The translations under genes and the position numbers were made by a program. Positions 52,864-61,630 of a DNA stretch of 64,000 nucleotides are shown here, piece after piece. Position 1 is the first letter of the stretch, and every line of letters begins with the position of its first letter. The notes beneath the pieces are model-generated. The model saw only the letters and a list, made by a program, of their open reading frames with translations. It was not told where the DNA came from and ran no database searches. Source of the DNA: Gemmatimonadota bacterium (lineage in GTDB: Bacteria > Gemmatimonadota > Gemmatimonadetes > Gemmatimonadales > GWC2-71-9); assembly GCA_029262195.1 (NCBI GenBank), contig JAJCZX010000030.1, forward strand, positions 248,001 through 312,000, written 5' to 3'.

Positions 52864-54488
52864 TGTTTCTTCCGCTTCCGTGCAGCTTCGATGCACTCTC
52901 TCACTGAGATCACAACCGAGAGGCCCAGGTGATCGACCTCCTGACGCAAGGTTGAAGCCATTTCTTTCAGGTTCTTGGGATGTGCTTCGACTACAACGCA
53001 ATGCTCCTCAGCCACACCTATACCGAGCACAAGATCCCTCAGGCGTGACGAAGGTAGAACGGTGGGCTGAGTTCCCGTCATGGCTACGACCTCGTTGTCG
53101 AGGATGACCACCGTCATATTGGTGTTTTCGTTGACGCAATCCATCAGCGCGGTGGTACCGGAATGGAGGAACGTGCTATCTCCGATTACGGCAATAACGT
53201 TTTCTTTGCCTGTATCCACAGCGCCTTTGGCCATCCCGATAGAAGCCCCCATACACACGCATGACTGGCCGACCGAATAAGGAGGCAGAATCCCCAGCGT
53301 GTAGCACCCGATATCTGAGGTGACAAGGTGGTTTTCGTACTGATCGAGCACAGACCTTATAGCACTGTAAGCATCAGCATGGGGACAGCCCTGGCACAGT
53401 CGCGGCGGCCGCATGGGGAGCGAAAGAGCCGGAGCACGCATGCCCGAGCTTGATGGCAAACCCAGGGCGTTCCTTACGACGTCTGGAGTCAACTCCCCAT
53501 CAGGCCGAATCGCGCCCGTCTCTTTGCCGGAAACAGCGACAATCGTTTGCCCTACGCCCCTCACCTGTCGCTCCACGAAGGGGTAGCCTTCTTCCAGAAC
53601 AAGAAGAGATCGGACGTGTCCCATCAACGCACGAATTTTTTCCATCGGAACCGGGTAGGCGCCTATATGGAGATGGGATGGTTCAATGTCGAGATCGTTT
53701 TTGTTGTCCAGATAGTAGTTACGAGCAATTCCGGTGGTGATCACGCCCAGTTCGCGGCTTGTCTCGCTGAGATAGAGCGTATTGTGATCCGATTTTTCGG
53801 TATACGCCTTGATTGCCGCCTGAGCTTGCTGCAAAGATCTCCACTGCCGACGGGCATAGGTCGGCAACAATACCCACTTTGACGGATCCGGCTCGACGGT
53901 CTCTTGATTTGGGTCTCGCATTTCGCCGGTGCGCACCGCTGACCGACTGTGGGCGAGACGGGTGGCCAGCCGAACCATCACCGGAATGTGGAAGCGCTCG
54001 GATATGTCGAACGCTTCTCGGGTCATTTCATAGGCCTCGGTTTGATTGGCGGGCTCAAGACAAACTACGCGAGCAAAATCAGCGTAAAACCTGCTGTCTT
54101 GTTCGTTTTGCGAACTGTGCATCCCCGGATCGTCGGCTACGGCCAGTACCAAACCTCCGTCGATCGACACCAGAGCCGAGTTCATGAACGGATCCGCTGC
54201 CACGTTGAGACCCACATGTTTCATGGTTACCAGAGCCCGTCTGCCGGCCATCGAAGCGCCCAGCGCTTGTTCAAACGCCGTCTTCTCATTGGCACTCCAT
54301 GAAACGTGCGATCCTCCTACCAACTCTGCGTATCTTAGCAGGTACTCTATGATCTCCGTTGCCGGAGTGCCCGGATACCCGTATGCCACCGACACTCCGG
54401 CATGGATGGCACCCAGAGCAACAGCTTCATCGCCCAGGACGACCAGGTCTGTGGACGTCCGAGCGGGTAACAACAACTGCCCAACCAT
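52860..54488 (-). CDS. iorA: Indolepyruvate:ferredoxin oxidoreductase, alpha subunit, lacking the ferredoxin domain
   Basis: 542 residues: N-terminal pyrimidine-binding domain (VVLGDEAVALGAIHAGVSVA), central domain, and C-terminal TPP-binding domain with DIGCYTLGILPP and the GDSTFLHSG...NMTVVILDN TPP motif. Standard IorA proteins continue into an 8Fe ferredoxin domain of 60-70 residues; this one stops at SVRECIEAARKRKKQ, so no Fe-S cluster is encoded. Electrons must therefore go to a separate carrier. ATG at 54488 follows the upstream GTPase by 13 bases. Confidence 0.92.
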   Translation of the reverse strand: MVGQLLLPARTSTDLVVLGDEAVALGAIHAGVSVAYGYPGTPATEIIEYLLRYAELVGGSHVSWSANEKTAFEQALGASMAGRRALVTMKHVGLNVAADPFMNSALVSIDGGLVLAVADDPGMHSSQNEQDSRFYADFARVVCLEPANQTEAYEMTREAFDISERFHIPVMVRLATRLAHSRSAVRTGEMRDPNQETVEPDPSKWVLLPTYARRQWRSLQQAQAAIKAYTEKSDHNTLYLSETSRELGVITTGIARNYYLDNKNDLDIEPSHLHIGAYPVPMEKIRALMGHVRSLLVLEEGYPFVERQVRGVGQTIVAVSGKETGAIRPDGELTPDVVRNALGLPSSSGMRAPALSLPMRPPRLCQGCPHADAYSAIRSVLDQYENHLVTSDIGCYTLGILPPYSVGQSCVCMGASIGMAKGAVDTGKENVIAVIGDSTFLHSGTTALMDCVNENTNMTVVILDNEVVAMTGTQPTVLPSSRLRDLVLGIGVAEEHCVVVEAHPKNLKEMASTLRQEVDHLGLSVVISVRECIEAARKRKKQ

Positions 54489-54501
54489 GAGATGCTCCTG
54501 T

Positions 54502-55821
54502 CTAATTCTTTCCCAAGAACTGCGTCAACACGTCTGCGAGCCTGGGTTCCCCTATTTCTTCGAGTTCGTATCGAACGCGAACCGACGGCTTCTCAATTTT
54601 CACTACCCGCCGAAGATCAATCGGAGTCCCTATCACAACAACATCAGCTTCAGACCGATTGATCGTCGCTTCCAGGTCAGCAGTCTGCTCTTTTCCGTAT
54701 CCCATCGCCGGCAGAATTGGCCCAGCGTCCGGATATTTCTCGTAAGTTTCCGAGATCGAGTTGACCGCAAAAGGTCTGGGATCGACTACCGCCGCTGCGC
54801 CATATTTCCGAGCGGCAACCATTCCCGCACCCTGTTTCATTCCCCCGTGAGTAAGTGTGGGTCCATCTTCCACAACGAGTACTTTTTTGCCGCGAATTTG
54901 CTCGCCGTTTTCTACGAAGATGGGACTTGCTGCATCAACCACAGTCGCGGTGGGGTTCAGTTCGTGAATTACCTGACGAGCACAGTCTACATCTTCCGGT
55001 GAAGCGGTGTCGATCTTGTTGATCACCACAACATCTGCCATGCGAAGGTTCAAACCACCCGGATAAAAACGTTTCGGATGATCTGCCCGATGAGGATCTG
55101 TGACTGTTAAAAAGAGATCTGGTTTGAAGAAAGGCGAGTCGTTATTCCCCCCGTCCCATATCACAACGTCGGCCTCCCTTTCGGCCTCGCGAAGTATTGC
55201 TTCGTAATCGACACCTGCATAAACGACGTGGCCAGCCACTATGATGGGCTCGTATTCCTCTCGCTCTTCGATCGTGCAATCATGCTTCACCAGGTCTTCA
55301 ACCTCAGCAAAACGTTGTACGGCTTGCTTTGCAAGATCGCCGTAGGGCATCGGGTGTCTGACCAAGACCACCCGCTTTCCGGCGGCCTTCAAGATACCTG
55401 CCACCTTGCGACTGGTCTGGCTCTTGCCGCAACCGGTACGCGTGGCACACACCGCCACAACAGGCACGCTCGATTTGATCATCGTCTTGCTCGGAGCGAG
55501 CAGTTTGAAACTCGCACCAGCCGCACCCACCCTCGACGCAAGTCGCATGACCTGTTCGTAAGACACGTCGCTGTAGGAGAAGACGGCTGTATCTATCCGC
55601 TCCATCCGTATCAATTTTTCAAGTTCCGACTCATCCAGAATGGGAATTCCGTTAGGATAGTTGGAGCCCGACAATTCCGACGGATATATTCGTCCGTCGA
55701 TGTTTGGAATCTGCGTTGCTGTAAACGCCACCACCACATCTTCCGAGTTGTCCCGGTAAACAACATTGAAGTTGTGAAAGTCCCTGCCGGCGGCCCCGAG
55801 AATAACAACCCGTTCGCCCAT
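54502..55821 (-). CDS. Cyclic 2,3-diphosphoglycerate synthetase-like P-loop protein
   Basis: 439 residues from the ATG at 55821 (AAGAGG before it; an upstream ATG at 55866 is possible). N-terminal Rossmann-like domain (VVILGAAGRDFHNFNVVYRD), then a P-loop domain with ATRTGCGKSQTSRK at about 126-139, VVLVRHPMPYGDL, VIWDGGNNDSPFF and VVVINKIDTASPEDV. This is the family annotated as cyclic 2,3-diphosphoglycerate synthetase, known from methanogens where it makes a thermoprotectant; in bacteria its role is not established. First gene of the operon with iorAB and the acyl-CoA synthetase. Confidence 0.85.
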   Translation of the reverse strand: MGERVVILGAAGRDFHNFNVVYRDNSEDVVVAFTATQIPNIDGRIYPSELSGSNYPNGIPILDESELEKLIRMERIDTAVFSYSDVSYEQVMRLASRVGAAGASFKLLAPSKTMIKSSVPVVAVCATRTGCGKSQTSRKVAGILKAAGKRVVLVRHPMPYGDLAKQAVQRFAEVEDLVKHDCTIEEREEYEPIIVAGHVVYAGVDYEAILREAEREADVVIWDGGNNDSPFFKPDLFLTVTDPHRADHPKRFYPGGLNLRMADVVVINKIDTASPEDVDCARQVIHELNPTATVVDAASPIFVENGEQIRGKKVLVVEDGPTLTHGGMKQGAGMVAARKYGAAAVVDPRPFAVNSISETYEKYPDAGPILPAMGYGKEQTADLEATINRSEADVVVIGTPIDLRRVVKIEKPSVRVRYELEEIGEPRLADVLTQFLGKN

Positions 55822-56196
55822 TTTTTTTCCTCTTCTTGCGGATGTGGCGGTCTGCTTATGGCTCACCTAAAGATCACACTCAATGATGAAATCCTTATGA
55901 ACGTTCGCGCAATTTTTGGTGGATGGATTACCCTCCCAAAAATAGAGACTAGCAAGTTTTTCCTTTTGATTACGACACCATTTTTCGCGCCGGTTAGATG
56001 CGCAGATGAAGCAGTCGTGAAGGCAGGTCGAAGAGTTTCTTAGAAGTAACGATTCTTATTGCGTTCCGGGTTCACGGAGCTAGATTGGAATTGGGCTTGT
56101 GAAATTTTTCACAAGAGATGCTCGGCACCGTCCTTCGGGTGCGGCCGGGGTACGGCACTGAGCCAGGTATCGGGAGTTCTCAAGCTGGAGCTTACG
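55822..56196. other. 375-bp divergent regulatory region between the iorAB operon and the hydrogenase operon
   Basis: Contains the TGTGA-N6-TCACA palindrome (56096-56115), a weak minus-strand promoter candidate (TTGCTA at 55955-55950, 17-base spacer, GGTAAT at 55932-55927) and the hybO ribosome-binding site GGAG at 56187. I see no clear sigma-54 box; CGGCACCGTCCTTCGG at 56128-56143 only faintly resembles one. The apparent in-frame extension of hybO back to 56059 lacks a signal sequence and is not used. Confidence 0.65.
56096..56115. promoter_or_regulatory. CRP/FNR-family operator
   Basis: CTTGTGAAATTTTTCACAAG, a perfect 9-base inverted repeat around TT, contains the CRP consensus TGTGA-N6-TCACA exactly. 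It lies about 90 bases before the hybO start codon and about 280 bases before the divergent iorAB-operon start. A Crp, Fnr-like or CooA-like regulator is expected to bind. Confidence 0.75.
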
Positions 56197-57309
56197 ATGG
56201 CAAATGTCGATCGGTCCCCAAACCTGCCCGCCAACGGAGTCTCACGAAGAACGTTTTTGGAGATCTGCAGCATCGCTGCAGCGGCCGTCGGCCTGCCAGC
56301 GAGTGCCGCTGCCAAAATCGCGACACTAGTTCAAGCGGGCAGAAAGCCATCAGTCGTCTGGCTTTCACTCGCAGAGTGCACCGGATGCACCGAATCGCTG
56401 CTGAGAACCAGCATGCCTGCGCTGGACGAGTTAATACTCGACCTGATCTCCCTGGATTACCACGAAGCCCTGATGGCACCATCGGGCGAACTCGCCCATT
56501 CAAGTCTCAGACAAACAATGGAGCAGAACGCAGGCAGCTTTATCCTCGTGGTTGAAGGAGCTGTCCAAACTGCTGACGGCGGAATCTATTGCAAAATCGG
56601 AGGAGAAACTGCACTTGAGCTTTTGCGGGAGGTCGCTGATGCAGCCGGGGTGATTGTAGCGATTGGATCGTGTGCTTCGTGGGGGGGAATCCCCTCGGCC
56701 GATCCAAACCCGACTGGAGCGCAGGGAGTGCCACATGTTCTCCCGGGCAAGACGGTTGTCACCATTCCAGGTTGTCCACCCAACCCATACAACTTCCTGG
56801 GCACGGTACTGCAGTACGCCACCTTCGGCACATTGCCCACGTTGGACGGTTTGGGTCGTCCGAAGTTCGCTTTCGCACGCACGATCCATGAACATTGTCC
56901 TCGGCGGGCGCATTTCGATGCCGGGAGGTTTGTCAGACGTTTTGGAGACGAAGGACATCAAAACGGCTGGTGCCTCTACGAACTAGGATGCAAGGGTCCA
57001 CAGACCTATGCCAATTGCCCGACCCGGAAATTTGGGGAAATTGGGGCGTGGCCAATCGGCATCGGACACCCATGCTTCGGTTGTACTGAACAGGGTCTGG
57101 CATTTCGCGTTCCTCTCTTCGAGACTGTCGAAATCCAGCGCCCCACTCCACCGGACACGTATCCCTCCATCGCTTCGGACCAGGGCGGCGTAAGTCCAGC
57201 TGCAACTGCAGTGGCCGGGGCAGTGGCCGGGGCGGCCGCTACAGCAGCGTACCTGGCCTCCAGGAAGCTTGGTGACTTAAACGACGATGGCGCCGGGGGA
57301 GAGGAGTGA
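56197..57309 (+). CDS. hybO: [NiFe]-hydrogenase small subunit, Hyb type
   Basis: 370 residues from the ATG at 56197 (GGAG six bases before). Twin-arginine signal SRRTFLEIC at 16-24 sends the folded dimer to the periplasm. Fe-S ligands: CTGCTES (C61, C64), IPGCPPNPYNFLG, HEHCPRRAHF, and the medial/distal region NCPTRKF...GHPCFGCTEQG. The proximal site is the ordinary 4-Cys type, with no CTCC motif of oxygen-tolerant enzymes. A C-terminal helix (AVAGAVAGAAATAAYLASRK) anchors it in the membrane. Gene order O-A-B-C-D matches E. coli hyb, hydrogenase-2. Confidence 0.94.
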   Translation: MANVDRSPNLPANGVSRRTFLEICSIAAAAVGLPASAAAKIATLVQAGRKPSVVWLSLAECTGCTESLLRTSMPALDELILDLISLDYHEALMAPSGELAHSSLRQTMEQNAGSFILVVEGAVQTADGGIYCKIGGETALELLREVADAAGVIVAIGSCASWGGIPSADPNPTGAQGVPHVLPGKTVVTIPGCPPNPYNFLGTVLQYATFGTLPTLDGLGRPKFAFARTIHEHCPRRAHFDAGRFVRRFGDEGHQNGWCLYELGCKGPQTYANCPTRKFGEIGAWPIGIGHPCFGCTEQGLAFRVPLFETVEIQRPTPPDTYPSIASDQGGVSPAATAVAGAVAGAAATAAYLASRKLGDLNDDGAGGEE

Positions 57310-57312
57310 GTT

Positions 57313-58206
57313 ATGTCCGTATCTCGACGTTCGGCGTTGAAAGCGTTCGCTGCTGCCGGTGGGACAATAGCCACTTCCGCTGTCCCCCTTAGAGCCGATA
57401 ACGAACCTCGGTCGGTTCCTGCCGACGCCGTGGGAATGCTTTACGACGCCACCCGCTGCATCGGATGCAAAGCCTGTGTCACGGCATGTCACGAGGCCAA
57501 CCAGGACCTCCCCGACACCCGTACTCCTGGTATGGAGTTGTACGACGCTCCAACCGAGCTGAACTCTCGCACTCGCAATATCATCAAACTCCATCGAAGC
57601 GAGTACATAGACTCTTACGTCAAGCGACAATGCATGCACTGCGTGGACCCGGCCTGTGTGGGAGCCTGCATGCTCGGTGCGTTGCAGAAACGAGATTTCG
57701 GAATCGTCACCTGGGACGCTCCGTACTGCATCGGATGCCGCTACTGCCAGGTCGTTTGCCCGTTTAACGTGCCGGCGTTTGAATGGGAGTCAGCAAACCC
57801 ACGAATCGTGAAATGTGAACTCTGCGTTCATCGGCTAAGGGAAGGACTGGAACCAGCCTGTTGCGAAGTATGTCCGCGGGAGGCAGTTATTTTCGGCCAA
57901 TACGAGGACCTACTGGCGGAAGCCCACTCGAGGATAGTGGACCGACCAGATGTGTACGTGGATCGGGTTTACGGCGAGCACGAAGTTGGCGGAACGCAGG
58001 TTCTCTATCTTTCCCACGTGCCCTTTGAAGATCTCGGATTCACCCGGGATTCAACGGAAGCAGTCCCGAGTCTCCAACAGTCCATCCAACACGGCATTTA
58101 CCAGGGGTTCGTTGCTCCGGCAGCACTATATGCGTTACTCGGAGTCGTAATGTTCAAAAACAAACGGACCAACCGGGTTGCCGACAGCGAGGCCGACGAT
58201 GAATAG
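57313..58206 (+). CDS. hybA: Hydrogenase Fe-S subunit HybA
   Basis: 297 residues; Tat signal SRRSALKAF near the start, then four [4Fe-4S] sites formed by CIGCKACVTACHEAN, CMHCVDPACVGACMLGAL, CIGCRYCQVVCPFNVP and CELCVHRLREG...CCEVCP, 16 cysteines in all. A C-terminal helix (GFVAPAALYALLGVVMF) anchors it. It relays electrons from the small subunit to the membrane subunit HybB. Starts 3 bases after hybO with GAGGAG as ribosome-binding site; ends overlapping hybB. Confidence 0.94.
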   Translation: MSVSRRSALKAFAAAGGTIATSAVPLRADNEPRSVPADAVGMLYDATRCIGCKACVTACHEANQDLPDTRTPGMELYDAPTELNSRTRNIIKLHRSEYIDSYVKRQCMHCVDPACVGACMLGALQKRDFGIVTWDAPYCIGCRYCQVVCPFNVPAFEWESANPRIVKCELCVHRLREGLEPACCEVCPREAVIFGQYEDLLAEAHSRIVDRPDVYVDRVYGEHEVGGTQVLYLSHVPFEDLGFTRDSTEAVPSLQQSIQHGIYQGFVAPAALYALLGVVMFKNKRTNRVADSEADDE

Positions 58207-59383
58207 TCACTTGCCCCGGGCTCTTGGCGGAAAAATCGTGACGAGACCTTACAAGCTTCTGGTGGGACTCTTCGCCCTGGCAATGCTCCTGATCGCGTGG
58301 CGAATGGTGGCGGGTTTGGGGGCAACTACCGCGATGAACGATGGGTATCCGTTCGGACTATGGATCGCATTCGATGTCGTGACCGGCACAGCTCTGGCCT
58401 GCGGCGGATACGCGATGGCCATTTTGATCTACGTCTTCAACAAAGGCAAATATCACCCGCTTATTCGACCGGCGATCTTGACCAGTGCCCTGGGTTACTC
58501 GATAGCGGGGTTTTCGGTGGCCATTGATGTGGGGAGACCATGGCTCATCTGGCGTGTCCCGGTCTACGGTTGGCGTTGGAACTTCAACTCTGCGTTGTTG
58601 GAGGTTGCCCTTTGCATAATGGCCTATGTCGTAGTGCTCTGGATTGAATTGGCACCGGCATTTCTGGAAAAATGGAGAAACGCTCCGAAACCGCGACTCG
58701 CCTCGATTGTAGGAAAAACAGCAGACCGCTTGGATCGGCTGCTGCCCTGGATAGTCGCGTTGGGTGTGCTGTTGCCCACTATGCATCAATCCTCCCTGGG
58801 GACGATGATGTTACTCGCGGGTGACAAATTACACCCGCTTTGGAACACTCCGCTTTTACCTCTGGAGTTTCTCGTCGGGTGCATTCTAATGGGGTACGGT
58901 GCTGTAACCATCGAATCCTGCCTGGGTTCCCTTTTGTTCAAGCGGCGTCCGGAGACGGCAATGCTTGCGAAGCTTTCGTTCGCAGCAGCCGTTACGCTCT
59001 GGCTTTTTGTTCTTATCCGGTTGACGGACCTGATCGTGAGAGACCAGACCGAAGCCATGTTTGCTGGCGACCTTTACAGCACCATGCTGTGGCTAGAATT
59101 ATGCCTGCTGCTGATACCGGGCATCGCATATTTTTGGCCCGGTGTCCGCACAAAAATCCGCCATCTGTTTTCGGGTGCGGTGTTGGTGGTTTTGGCCGGA
59201 GCGATTTATCGCTTCGACACATACCTGGTAGGATACAACCCGGGAAATAATTGGTCCTACTTCCCCGCCGTACCCGAACAACTGGTCACTCTCGGCCTGG
59301 TCGCATTTGAAGTGGCCGCATACGTCTTGATAGTGAAACGTTTCCCGATACTTGCAGGTCATTCGCGAGCGGAAACAGCCTAA
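58199..59383 (+). CDS. hybB: Hydrogenase membrane subunit HybB (NrfD/PsrC family)
   Basis: 394 residues with about ten membrane helices, no heme ligands needed; of the NrfD/PsrC family, which passes electrons to menaquinone. Segments such as LVGLFALAMLLIAWRMV, YPFGLWIAFDVVTGTALACG and ITSALGYS-type helices are visible (actual ILTSALGYSIAGFSVAIDVG). The ATG at 58199 overlaps the hybA stop by 8 bases. In E. coli HybB allows reversible, proton-motive-force-linked H2 oxidation with HybA. Confidence 0.93.
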   Translation: MNSHLPRALGGKIVTRPYKLLVGLFALAMLLIAWRMVAGLGATTAMNDGYPFGLWIAFDVVTGTALACGGYAMAILIYVFNKGKYHPLIRPAILTSALGYSIAGFSVAIDVGRPWLIWRVPVYGWRWNFNSALLEVALCIMAYVVVLWIELAPAFLEKWRNAPKPRLASIVGKTADRLDRLLPWIVALGVLLPTMHQSSLGTMMLLAGDKLHPLWNTPLLPLEFLVGCILMGYGAVTIESCLGSLLFKRRPETAMLAKLSFAAAVTLWLFVLIRLTDLIVRDQTEAMFAGDLYSTMLWLELCLLLIPGIAYFWPGVRTKIRHLFSGAVLVVLAGAIYRFDTYLVGYNPGNNWSYFPAVPEQLVTLGLVAFEVAAYVLIVKRFPILAGHSRAETA

Positions 59384-59396
59384 TGGAAGGTGCAAG

Positions 59397-61094
59397 ATGG
59401 CTCGAATTGTTATTGATCCCGTAACACGGATCGAAGGACATCTTCGAATCGACGTCGAGGTCCAGGGCGGAGAGGTCCGCAACTCCTGGGCATCGGGCCA
59501 GATGTGGAGGGGTATCGAGTTGATACTCAAAGACAGGGACCCCAGGGAGGCCTGGATGTTCGCCCAACGCATTTGTGGCGTCTGCACAACTGTGCATGCA
59601 ATCACCTCGGTGCGAGCGGTTGAGAACGCCCTTGGACTGCAGATACCTGTCAACGCAACCTACATTCGCAATTTGATTCTCGCCGCCCATTCGTTGCACG
59701 ATCACGTAGTCCATTTTTATCACCTATCGGCTCTGGATTGGGTAGATGTTGTAGCCGCCTTAGACGCCGACACTGCCGCCACCTCACGACTGGCAGAGAA
59801 CCTGAGTGAGTGGCCCGGCAACAGTATTCACAATTTCGACAATGTGAAGTCGAAGTTGGCGGGAATGGTCGATAGCGAACAACTGGGGATTTTTGCAAAC
59901 GGTTACTGGGGACACCCTGCCATGCACCTCTCTCCGGAAGTCAACCTGCTGGCCGTCAGCCATTACCTGCAAGCACTTCAGTTCCAACGTTCGGCCACCA
60001 AAGTGGTAGCCCTGTTGGGTGGTAAGACTCCGAACATTCAAAATCTCGCTGTCGGGGGGGTTGCAAACGCAATCAATCTTGACGATGCCACCGCTTTGAA
60101 CATGACCCGCCTCTACCAGATCAAGGACCTGCTCACAGAAATAGAGACGTTTGTCAAGCAGGTTTATCTGCCGGACGTGATCGCGATAGGAGCAATGTAT
60201 CCCGAGTGGTTGGGTTACGGTGAGGGGATCACAAACTACCTTGCGGTGCCCGATATGGCAGTCGACGCTGCAGAAACCAGTTTTGATCTTCCCGGGGGCA
60301 CCATCCTCAACGGCAATCTCACCACGTTCCGCCAGATCGAATCCCAGGCGGACCCGTACTTTCGGGACAACGTAACAGAGTCTATCGGCCATTCGTGGTA
60401 CGAGGGGGAGTGGGAAAGACACCCCTGGGAGGAGACTACTGAACCTGCCTATGGAGCATTCGAGGAGCGGGGGAAGTACTCATGGGTAAAAGCCCCCCGA
60501 TTCGACGGAGAGCCGATGCAGGTGGGCCCCCTGGCGCAGATCCTCGCGGGCTACGCTTCCGGGCACGATCGAATAAAGTTTTGGCTGGACGACGCTGTGT
60601 CTCGAGCGTCAAGCATCGCCGGAACCCGCCTGGGACTGAGCGAATTACACTCGACCCTTGGTCGCCATTTGGCGCGGGCCGTCCGCGCGACCGTGTTGGC
60701 CGAACTTGCTCACAAGCACTGGGGATTGCTTGCCAACAACATTGCTGCGGGTGACACTGAAATTTTCAACCAACCTGAGTTCCCCCGGGGTGAAATACGC
60801 GGATTCGGGATTCACGAAGCGCCACGGGGCACACTCTCACATTGGGTGGTCATTCGCGACGGCAAGATCGCAAACTACCAGGCGGTGGTGCCATCGACCT
60901 GGAACGCGAGTCCCCGAACCAGTGACGGGAGGCTGGGCCCTTACGAAGCAGCGCTGATCGGCAACCCGGTAGCGGACCCAGAAAAACCGTTGGAAGTAGT
61001 TCGCACTGTACACTCTTTTGACCCCTGCCTCGCATGTGCGATTCACACTTTCGACGGCCTCGGGTCAGAAAAAGGAAGGGTGCGCGTTATATGA
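59397..61094 (+). CDS. hybC: [NiFe]-hydrogenase large subunit, Hyb type
   Basis: 565 residues from the ATG at 59397 (GGAAGG before it). Holds the Ni-Fe(CN)2CO site: L1 motif RICGVCTTVH (C60, C63) and L2 motif DPCLACAIH (C544, C547). The 15 residues after His550 (TFDGLGSEKGRVRVI) are the C-terminal peptide removed by HybD after nickel insertion. All four nickel ligands are Cys, and no in-frame TGA is involved, so it is not a NiFeSe enzyme. Its stop overlaps the hybD start as ATGA. Confidence 0.95.
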   Translation: MARIVIDPVTRIEGHLRIDVEVQGGEVRNSWASGQMWRGIELILKDRDPREAWMFAQRICGVCTTVHAITSVRAVENALGLQIPVNATYIRNLILAAHSLHDHVVHFYHLSALDWVDVVAALDADTAATSRLAENLSEWPGNSIHNFDNVKSKLAGMVDSEQLGIFANGYWGHPAMHLSPEVNLLAVSHYLQALQFQRSATKVVALLGGKTPNIQNLAVGGVANAINLDDATALNMTRLYQIKDLLTEIETFVKQVYLPDVIAIGAMYPEWLGYGEGITNYLAVPDMAVDAAETSFDLPGGTILNGNLTTFRQIESQADPYFRDNVTESIGHSWYEGEWERHPWEETTEPAYGAFEERGKYSWVKAPRFDGEPMQVGPLAQILAGYASGHDRIKFWLDDAVSRASSIAGTRLGLSELHSTLGRHLARAVRATVLAELAHKHWGLLANNIAAGDTEIFNQPEFPRGEIRGFGIHEAPRGTLSHWVVIRDGKIANYQAVVPSTWNASPRTSDGRLGPYEAALIGNPVADPEKPLEVVRTVHSFDPCLACAIHTFDGLGSEKGRVRVI

Positions 61095-61630
61095 TTATGC
61101 AAAATGAACATCGCCGTATCGGAGTCATAGGACTCGGTAGCGTTCTGATGGGAGACGACGCCGTGGGTCCGGCCATGATCGAGCGCTTAAAAAAGCGATA
61201 TTGTTTCTCTGACAATGTGACACTATTGGAGATTGGTACACCTGGTCCGGATTTCTCCATCTGCCTGGCAACGTTCGATTCGGTCGTTATCGTCGATTCT
61301 ACCCGGACCGATGGTCTTCCCGGCGAAATCCAATTCTTCGACCGTAAAGGTTTGATGGAAGACGCAACAGAGCAGCGACTCTGCCCTCACGATCCCAACC
61401 TCAAAGAAGCCCTCATGACCGCCGACTTTGAAGGCACCGCGCCCGAAGAGGTCGAGTTGATAGGAATTGTCCCACAGGTGACAGAACTGGGAACGAGACT
61501 TTCCGATCCGGTCGAAGCTGGTCTTCCCGACCTCGAAGAGGCAGTAGTCGACGCAATTCGGCACACCGGCGGCCGTTGCCAGCGGATTTTCAGTACGAAG
61601 CCGACGACTACATGGTGGCAGGCTGGTTAG
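61091..61630 (+). CDS. hybD: Hydrogenase maturation protease HybD
   Basis: 179 residues from the ATG at 61091 (a second ATG is at 61097). IGVIGLGSVLMGDDAVGPAM holds the first metal-sensing acid; VVIVDSTRTDGLPGEI the central acid; PHDPNLKEAL and LIGIVPQVTELG the later HxxD-type region. It cleaves the HybC C-terminal extension after nickel is bound. Last gene of the hyb transcript seen here; its stop overlaps the hypB stop on the other strand by 3-4 bases. Confidence 0.92.
   Translation: MIMQNEHRRIGVIGLGSVLMGDDAVGPAMIERLKKRYCFSDNVTLLEIGTPGPDFSICLATFDSVVIVDSTRTDGLPGEIQFFDRKGLMEDATEQRLCPHDPNLKEALMTADFEGTAPEEVELIGIVPQVTELGTRLSDPVEAGLPDLEEAVVDAIRHTGGRCQRIFSTKPTTTWWQAG

Noticed and set aside
56128-56143. 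Sigma-54 promoter upstream of hybO
   Set aside because: CGGCACCGTCCTTCGG lacks the invariant spacing and the TTGCA half of the -12/-24 consensus.
56059-56196. 46-residue extension of hybO upstream of the Tat signal
   Set aside because: It contains the CRP-type palindrome, has no Tat character and the ATG at 56197 has a proper ribosome-binding site.
59397-61094. Possibility that the hydrogenase is a NiFeSe selenoprotein
   Set aside because: The L2 motif is DPCLACAIH with all nickel ligands as Cys codons and the frame continues unbroken to the stop at 61094.
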